DNA from: Megalopta genalis
Lineage: Eukaryota > Arthropoda > Insecta > Hymenoptera > Halictidae
Direction: 5' to 3'
DNA length: 64,000 bases
Assembly (NCBI RefSeq): GCF_051020955.1
Contig: NW_027476096.1
Coordinates: 372,001 to 436,000, forward strand
Made by a program: the position numbers and the translations under genes
Notes under the pieces: model-generated
Databases searched by the model: none
Seen by the model: the letters and a program-made list of their open reading frames with translations, nothing else
What the model was told of the DNA's origin: nothing
Part shown: piece after piece, positions 56,425 to 64,000 of the stretch
How positions within the stretch are numbered: position 1 is the stretch's first letter
How the letters are laid out: each line of letters opens with the position of its first letter

Positions 56425-57170
56425 GTACATAAACGCCGAATGGTCTACCTGCTTTTTTCCTTTGCTTAATCGAAGTATTAACAACGCAGCATTCACTATT
56501 TGCGGACGCAGATTAAGAAACAGGGATTGCGATTTTATTAACGAATCAAATGTTTCGAAAGTTTTCTGAATTTTTCATATTTGCTGGTCACTGGGAAGAT
56601 TTGTTCTCAACTATAACACTTCGACCGCCAATGTTATTTTATTTAATCGAATAGATTAAATAAAATTCAACACTCACTCAAATAGAATTCGATCAGCGCA
56701 AAAATTAATAACAAAGTTCTAAATACGGTGTCCTAGGTTCCCTTCCTACGTTGTTCCAACCACTTTCTGGGATGTGAACGGTTTATAAGGCATCTTGAAA
56801 ATAGAGACAGCAATTAAACAATTACGAGGATATAAACAAATTTCTCATTTCACTTTATTCTCGGAGGTTTTCAAAGGTCATCGATGTTTAAGAAATCACA
56901 TATACTATGTATGCGTGTGTACACTGCAGTGGATAACTTTAGGAGCACGTAAGAAGCACCCTTTTTTAGTGTTTATAGATCAGGGTTCGCCTACACTGGA
57001 TTTGAATGTTGCATGCTGGCAAATTCCGAGTCCTATTATAAACTTTTCGAGAAAATTCATGAAAATCAATTATTCGATTTATTATAAAAAAATAGAATAA
57101 ACAATATGGATGCGAAGAAATATATTAAAAATGTAATTCTGTTGTTATGAATTATAGTAATATTTGTATA
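56425..57170 (+). other. Shaw intron, proximal part
   Basis: Begins with the donor GTACATAA. No coding sequence or named repeat until the MITE at 57171; the frame 56795-57100 has no domain. Confidence 0.6.
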
Positions 57171-57615
57171 CAGGGTGAGTCACAAATTAGTCCCTTCGAT
57201 TTTGCAGCCCCTTCCGAAGGTCTGACAAAAAAATGTTTCGTTTCAAAATTAAATAGTATTTAACCGACAAGAAATTTCAATCGTTTAAATTGAAAAACAA
57301 ATTATTTTTCGATAAAAAACAAGGTCACCTTTATATTTTTAACAAAAACTAGGTAATTTTAACTTCACAGCATTGTAGGCGATGACGAGACGAACTCAAT
57401 GACCTGCTAATTGATAACTTCTAGATGATATTGAAGGAAAAATTTTAAAATATAACAGTGACTTTGTTTTTTATTGGAAATCAATTTGTTTTTTAATTTA
57501 AACAATTGCAATTTCTTATCGGTTAAATACTAATTCACTTCGATAAGAAACATTCCTCTGTCAGTCCATCGGAAGGGACTGAAAAATCGTGGGGATTAAT
57601 TTATGACTCACCCTG
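57171..57615. mobile_element. Palindromic MITE, CAGGGTGAGTCA family, in the Shaw intron
   Basis: CAGGGTGAGTCACAAATTAG at the left and TTAATTTATGACTCACCCTG at the right, TA on both sides. Arms pair via CCCTTCCGAAGGTCTGAC / GTCAGTCCATCGGAAGGG, AAATACTATTT-type and AAGAAATTTCAATCGTTTAA / TTAAACAATTGCAATTTCTT blocks. 445 bp, non-coding. Confidence 0.92.
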
Positions 57616-59631
57616 TATACCTGTTTCCACTTTGATACCTTTGTTTGCTATCGGTTTCAATACACGAGCCGGAATATTATTAAGAACATCGACGTAAATT
57701 TCTTTTCGAATTTCATTACACACAGCCATTACTACTTCATAGTATTTCATAACATTGATTTGGATCAAAACCGTTGTTATTATGTTAATATGAATGACAG
57801 CCTTATTTTCCAGAAATGATTGAAAATAGCCTGAATTATGTTCCCTAAGAAATGGTATGGATTTGCTTTCTAAAATTATTATTTATCCTATATTGCCCAC
57901 TTTGCTTGATGACCAAGCTGAGGCCATGGTAACCAGAAGAATAAGCTAGATTTTAAATCGAATAAGTGAGGGTAAGTCACGTGACGCGCCAAAACTCCCA
58001 TACAGAACATTCTGAACTATAAACGCGACGGTATTTTCTGTCGATTACTGAAATTGTTACAGTTATTGAAATTATAAACATGTTTGTATGAATAATAATT
58101 TTACAAGTATTCAAGTATATGCTACGATTTTTCTTCTATACAATCTTCTAGATGTTCCATTTTAGATACCAGGTAATCCCATAGTTTCATCTGATAGTTG
58201 TTCATAACAGGTGTGAAAAAGTAGTGATATTGAATGCATGTCACTTTACGCAGGAGATCATCTACAGACATTTATACGATTTCATGAAAGACTTGATTTT
58301 GATCGACGCCTAGTCTAATTAATCTGTAAAACACAGTCGGTGTACAAAATATTTGTACAACTTTTAAAACGGAATAACATTTTTATAATTAGGCCTAGTA
58401 ATCGAAATGTTTTTGCGATGTTAGAGAGACTAGTTTATTATTAGACAATGGCTAATAAATTGTTGTCAAAAATTGCAAATAATTTTATACCAAAATTTTA
58501 CACCGAAACTTTTGTACCAAATTCTGCGTAAATTGATCAATCATTTCCAACGTTACATAATGTTATATTTTATTCGAAGCGTCGGTTACTATTTCGCAAA
58601 TCAATACTTTCGAGCTTTGATAGGTGATTTGAGAAAATGTTGTGGGTGCAGAAGGTTATGTCAAGGTTATCATACAATATCACGCGTGTACATCGGTGCT
58701 CAATTTCAATTGAAATCTCACTATCGAATTCGGAGCTTCACTGCTGGCATTCTGTAAGATTTCTTTTTATGTTTACCGACATGAATCGATAACACGATCG
58801 GCATCCCATTCGGCTTTTCAGACCACATATGCATACTAAGCTGAAAGGCATGTCTGCACTTGCTTCGCATTGCTGAACAGCTTTGCCGATTGGCAAATAC
58901 CGATTCAGTGGGGACGCGGTTTAACACTCTATTATAGCAGGAACTAATAACCGACGTGATTTTTACGCTGGTATTCTACTAACAAGGCTAAATCGAAACC
59001 GATGTGTATAACAGAAATTGTTACAATACCGAAACGTATGAATATCGAAATCATTACAATACCAAAATGTATGAATACCAAATTGCCACAATACTAAAAT
59101 GTATGAATACCAAAACCAGTATGCCGTCGGAATCGCAATTAGTATGTACCGATTTTTCTTCGGTTTTCCTTTGGATGACATGGCAGATATTCTAGGATTA
59201 GCAAAGACCCTCTAATATCATTGAAGGTGCTGTAAATGGTAGATGATTAGATTAGAGGGAAAGGAAAACTATGTGTAAGACTGCGGATGGACAGATGAGC
59301 ATAATATAAAGGATGTTCGCGGTAATTTGTACCAGCGTTTTTTTTCGTAAACGATAAAGATTAGAAAAAAAACAGAATAGCAGTAACTAGCAATATAATA
59401 GGCTAGCTCTATTTTTTGTATCCTTAATATTTTCCTAGAAACAAACGTGACCTTCACTTGTTTAGATAGAATGTTAGATATCTTTTTTACATCATGTAAA
59501 AATGGACATTAAGGGGTCATGCTCAATTAGGAGTTTAAGAAAATAGTATTTTTGGGAAATTTTTTTTCTCAAAATTTTTAGAACCATTTTCAGTCAATGT
59601 TCCTTCATTTGAAAAGGTAGACTTTTTAGTA
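57616..59631. other. Shaw intron, mostly unannotated
   Basis: At 58327 a Tc1-like end (CAGTCGGTGTACAAAATATT then TGTACAAC) is followed by TAGTTTATTATTAGACAATG, shared with 12650 and 63115. At 59004-59115 a short loose tandem (ATACCGAAACGTATGAATA, about 34 bp). No coding exon found. Confidence 0.5.
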
Positions 59632-59800
59632 CTGGGTTGGCAACTAAGAAATTGCCAACTAAAAAATTGTACTGGGTTGGCAACTAAAAAATAACATAAT
59701 AATAATAATAATTTTATAATATAACATTTACGGATATCATAAAAATGGGAGTGAGAGACATCTATAACTGAAATCGGCAATTACTTAGTTGCCAACCCAA
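59632..59800. mobile_element. Mariner-derived MITE (from the 48210 family)
   Basis: 169 bp between TA at 59630-59631 and TA at 59801-59802. The right end is the complement of 48210-48300 (GGGAGTGAGAGACATC, AACTGAAATCGGCAATTAC, TAGTTGCCAACCCAA). The left end CTGGGTTGGCAACTAA is present twice, 43 bp apart, so the terminus is duplicated. No transposase sequence is left. Confidence 0.92.
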
Positions 59801-61255
59801 TATAAACTACGCGGTGAACAGCTTCACTCGGCCGACGGTTATCTGAAATGATGTACGAAGAATATTTCTTTAGTTAGTAGTCTAAAATTATCCTTAAACG
59901 AAGGATTTTTCGAAATATTGTTTTTTGACAAGATGACAGGTATTCGAATTGAAAGTTTTGATTTTTGATGAAAATTGGCTAGTTTTTAAGTTATAAAAAC
60001 CAAAATACTCAAACGAAAAAATTCTTCGTTTCAGGACAAGGTTTTTGTATGCAAAAAAGGCTGCAGAAATTTCGTCTGAACCGATACAATAGTTTCCGAG
60101 ATATCTTGTCCACCGATGTTGAAAATGCAGTTTCGAGAAAAACGCGTTTAAGGTTTCAACTTACGTTCACTCTTAAGTGTGTTTAGTTTTTTACTTAGAT
60201 GGAATCGTCAATTCCAGGCCCATATCAGTCATTTTCTGCTGAAGTACTAGCCTCCAAAACTTTTATTTGTGTTGACGGTGAAGCATTCTACCCTCGTACG
60301 GTCGATATATGTTTTACAAAGCGCAACAATTTCAAATCCAAGTCGATGTGTATTGACTGTCTGAAATTATATTTCTCCGTGACACACTTTACACCTCACA
60401 AGTGTTAAGATTGTTGCAAAAGCCCCAAGAAAATTGATAATTCTATATTCCACAGAATTATCTTGCGGCGCAATAATGTCTTCCTGCAGTATAATTTTTT
60501 CACCGATGCACTGGCACTCCTCTCACCACTCCTGGCGGTTTTGGATAAAAATTGGTTTCCGTTTTTTCGGTCTATTAAGTAAATATTACATTGCAAACTG
60601 AAAATTCGCCTGTACCGTAAACTTTAGGAATTCCTAAAGCCCAAGCTCTTGAATAATTAAGCAACTATATATTCGTTATGTTTCATCCTATTACAATGAA
60701 ACTTTCAGTGAATATTCTCGAAATATAATACTTTCACAAACACTCAAAACCCAAAAATTGATATTTTTAAGACTACTGACTGAGCATAGCTTGAAACGAG
60801 TTGAACCCTGTAGCATATCATGGTCTCCAGTGTTATACAAGGGCATAAATGAAAGAAATAAAAATATTACGTAATATTGCATTTACTAGTATGTGTAGTA
60901 ATAAGACTATATCTGTGGCTGTTTCGTTGTTCTCTGATATATAAGTAATATATTCCTCAGCGAGCATACAGGTTTTAGTATTCACACATGAACGATGGTT
61001 ACACTCCATTACATACATGCATACGCAACATAATCCGAGTAGTTAACTTTGTTTGTATAAGGTATACGTCTTTTTTATTGTTTATGTTTGTCATTCGTTT
61101 AAATGCAGCAGTAAAATTTTCCGAAGAAGTGGTTTTTAATTACAACTGACAAACTATGTTTAAGTATGAGAAAGTGCGCAAATGTCATTGCATTTTCTTT
61201 AATACATAACTAAGTAAGTATTACAGCTTACCGTTCATAACGTATTTTGTAAAAA
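59801..61255. other. Shaw intron, mostly unannotated
   Basis: Possible old repeat around 59880-60150. The frame 60199-60408 (starts MESSIPGPYQSF, contains several Cys) begins at a good ATG but has no known domain and no homologue I recognise. It is not supported as a gene. Confidence 0.4.
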
Positions 61256-62096
61256 CACACCGTTCCACAAAAATATTTGTACACTTGCAGCTGAAAAGTT
61301 GTGTTAAATAACTTTTCAAATTATTATTAATATTAACACGGTAACAAAATATGTCTAGCATACGTATATCACGATTATGAAAAAATACAAATATACAAAT
61401 ATAATATATCGTTAAGTTTTTGATTAAATATTACTAAAAGCGTGGAAATTACTTTGAGTCTGTCATTATTCACACCACTCTACACCATATAATTCGTATA
61501 CAATTGACAGAACTAATTAGCTTTGTACAGCTTTACGTATATCACGATTATGAAAAAAATACAAATATACAAATATAATATATCGTTAAGTTTTTGATTA
61601 AATATTACTAAAAGTGTGAAAATTACTTTGAGTATGTCATTATTCACACCACTCTACACCATATAATTCGTATACAATTGACAGAACAAATTAGCTTTGT
61701 ACAGCTTTACGTATATCACGATTATGAAAAAAATACAAATATACAAATATAATATATCCTTAAGTTTTTGATTCAATATTACTAAAAGTGTGAAAATTAC
61801 TTTGAGTCTGTTATTATTCACACCACTCTACACCATATAATTCGTATACAATTGACAGAACAAATTAGCTTTGTACAGCTTTACGTATATCACGATTATG
61901 AAAAAAATACAAATATACAAATATAATATATCGTTAAGTTTTTGATTAAATATTACTAAAAGCGTGAAAATTACTTTGAGTCTGTCATTATTCACACCAC
62001 TCTACACCATATAATTCGTATACAGTTGACAGAACAAATTAGCTATGTATAGCTTTTCTATGGTAAGTGTTCGAATACTTTCGTGAATTAGTGCGT
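61256..62096. mobile_element. Tc1-like TIR element filled with tandem repeats
   Basis: The left terminus CCACAAAAATATTTGTACAC at 61266 and the complement of the right terminus, CACGAAAGTATTCGAACACT (62064-62083), agree at most positions and follow the Tc1-type CAAAAGTATTxGxACAC pattern. Between them lies the 174-bp array. No transposase remnant. Confidence 0.65.
61362..62056. repeat. Four tandem copies of a 174-bp unit
   Basis: Each copy begins ACGTATATCACGATTATG (61362, 61535, 61709, 61883; periods 173, 174, 174) and ends near TTAGCTTTGTACAGCTTT. Copies differ at only a few positions. Satellite-like monomer length. Confidence 0.97.
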
Positions 62097-63369
62097 ATAA
62101 GATACGCAATTCATTTCGAAAATAGAACAATGTATTACGTATAGATGTACGTATATGAATACCTTTCTTAAATCAATGAAATCGGTAATCGATGGAAGAT
62201 CCCCACACGGGGGAATATTTATTCTATGATGAATCACGCATTGGCTTACAGCGATTAATTTTGGCAATCGTAATAACGGTGTTATACATACATCTGCATA
62301 GAGTTGTTTAGGAGTTTGGAACCGTTAGACTGTGGATATTCATGCAATTGCTAAAATTTACATATTAATACTATTTCTTATTTATAAAAAGTCCTCGCGT
62401 TACTCGCAAAGGCGGTACACGGAATCCAGGCAATTCTTTTATCTATAATTTAAACCTACTCATTTTAAGATGCCATCATGCACCAGATATAATTATTTTT
62501 GAAACTCGACTAGGACGCACAATTTTATGAAATTATTGTCTGGCTTATTCTGAAGTGTCATAAAAAATACAAAACTATTTGTGAATAATAAAATAAGAAC
62601 AAATGTCATGTGCATACTATAATAAAAAGTTGCAAGTACCATGCTTAATCGCACACTGCTGTTTTCATTATAATATGCACATGACATTTGTTCCTGTTTT
62701 ATTGCATTTTTTATGAAATTTTTATTTTTTCAAAAGTGTGAATTTTTTATAAAGGTAAAATTAATGAAAGAAATGGTGGAAATAGAAATAATAGACGATA
62801 TGCATAAATTAAGTATATGCTTGAAAGTATCTAGTATAAGTAAAAGCAATTAATAGGTTTCTTATGTTATTGAAAGTAGCTTTTATATACTCGAGATTTG
62901 TATATGTAATGCGTGGCATTGTGCTGAAAATTTTGAGTGCTTACGTTAAAAAACACTACTAAATGTCTTATTATGACATGTGTATACGGTCCAATATAAA
63001 GTATTCAAATATTATGTGTCCCATAAGCATTAAGCGTTATTTAAAATGGAACAACTTTATTAATGTTTAACCAAGCAACTTAAATTCATTTACATGATTA
63101 GAACTACTCTACTCTAGACAATGACTAAAAAATTGTTTGCAAAAATTGCAATTGGCTGGGATGATAAAAGAATTCAAAAACTGTTTTGCCAACTTTTTTA
63201 TCTGAGCTTACGTACATGTTGAAAATTTTATATAGTTCAAATATGTTGACGCAGAGAGACAAACCACAGGCATGGAACCATGCAAAAGTCTCGAGATTTC
63301 TTGCAGTCATCGGTTGAAAGTTGTGAAAAACTACGACTTTCACTATATTTAATTGTTTGCAGCTTATAT
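62097..63369. other. Shaw intron, unannotated
   Basis: TAGACTGTGGATATTCATGC at 62328 looks like a lone GACTGCGGA-family end. Positions 62587-62700 hold an inverted pair (AACAAATGTCATGTGCATA / TATGCACATGACATTTGTT). Position 63110 has the TAGACAATGACTAAA repeat block. No coding exon. Confidence 0.5.
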
Positions 63370-63583
63370 AGGGTGTCCAGAACAGTTAAAACCAAACTTA
63401 TACTATGTGTTACTAAGGTGAAATAGATAAAAAAATAATAATGCAAACGTATGTCTAGAAATGCTTGATTGAAAAGATATTCAAAATTTTGTTACATTTA
63501 TATAAACGTTGATTTATAAAAAAATCTATTTCACCGCAGTGACACATAGCGTAAGTTTCAGCCCAACCTTTCTGAACACCCTG
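63370..63583. mobile_element. Palindromic MITE, CAGGGTGTC-like, in the Shaw intron
   Basis: TAGGGTGTCCAGAACAGTTA at the left, TTTCTGAACACCCTGTA at the right. Arms pair via AAACTTATACTATGTGT / ACACATAGCGTAAGTTT and GGTGAAATAGAT / ATCTATTTCACC. About 214 bp. Confidence 0.85.
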
Positions 63584-64000
63584 TACATAAGTTTCCGAGT
63601 TCTACAAAACTCATCTTTTTAAATTTTCATTATAGGCTCAAATAACAAAGTTGAACAAACATTGTTTTCAAATTTTTATAGGCTCAGATAAAGAAGTTGA
63701 AAAACATCACTTTTTAATTTCAGTATGATTACAATCTTTGAAAACAATTTTCTAACTATTAACTATTAAATCAATTCTTCTATCATTTAGAGAAAATTTA
63801 AGTTGTTACGTCCAATTTTGAAAAAGTTATTTCGTTTTAAAAAGTATCCAAATGTTTTAGTGACCAACCATACATAATATGTATGTGGAACAGTATTGGA
63901 ACATATTATGTTCCAATGAATATAAAAGGAATTTCGATCCGGTTGCGATTATTTGATGCTTAGAATAAGAATTGAGATTAAAATGTGACGATAATATAAT
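63584..64000. other. Right edge of the window, unannotated
   Basis: TATAGGCTCARATAA occurs at 63633 and 63676, a short direct repeat also hinted at 13127. Otherwise AT-rich sequence with no gene. Confidence 0.4.

Noticed and set aside
60199..60408. 69-codon frame with several Cys, starting MESSIPGPY
   Set aside because: No signal peptide, known Cys framework or neighbouring exon. It follows an apparent old repeat within the Shaw intron.
61362..62056. CRISPR-like array
   Set aside because: The whole 174-bp unit is repeated with no variable spacers, and the context is eukaryotic.

Overview
The window reads as a nuclear intergenic and intronic stretch of an AT-rich insect genome. The only protein-coding sequence I can defend as a host gene is one exon of Shaw (Kv3-type voltage-gated potassium channel) at 56046-56424, plus strand. 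It carries the complete cytoplasmic T1/BTB tetramerisation domain between a good splice acceptor and a good splice donor. The Shaw protein, mellifera-type mariner elements, piggyBac-like TTAA elements and a LINE tail with a CxxC/H knuckle together fit an insect. I would guess Hymenoptera (bee, ant or wasp), but the sequence does not prove it.

Almost everything else recognisable is transposon debris. From 0.25 to 2.7 kb lies a 36-bp tandem array that folds back on itself, followed by a decayed mariner. From 3.4 to 9.3 kb there are palindromic CAGGGTGTC-type MITEs, two related hAT copies (one with a transposase C-terminus) and an internally deleted transposase of another family. From 9 to 19 kb there are Tc1-like ends, TIR elements, a SINE-like repeat split by a hAT-type MITE, a TTAA element with internal 45-bp repeats, and a run of palindromic MITEs. 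From 20 to 28 kb lie unclassified repeats carrying MITEs at sites whose empty versions are also in this window, plus a broken LINE (reverse transcriptase and C-terminal pieces). From 28 to 43 kb there are large fold-back elements, a second mariner on the minus strand with a MITE inside it, a solo LTR with a perfect 4-bp duplication, and a pogo-like end. From 43 to 55 kb there are GACTGCGGA-type MITEs, a fold-back element split by a 599-bp deleted mariner, a hAT-type MITE and a composite TIR element holding a short ORF. After the Shaw exon come more palindromes, a mariner-derived MITE and a Tc1-like element filled by four 174-bp tandem repeats.

No tRNA, rRNA, CRISPR or operon-like structure was seen. 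I did not find a new enzymatic or defence system. The most interesting material is structural: nested insertions that can be dated relative to one another by paralogous empty sites, and tandem arrays bounded by terminal inverted repeats, which suggests that small DNA transposons seed minisatellites here. The channel, membrane and pore exons of Shaw must lie beyond the right edge, because no further Kv coding sequence is visible in the 7.5 kb after the exon.
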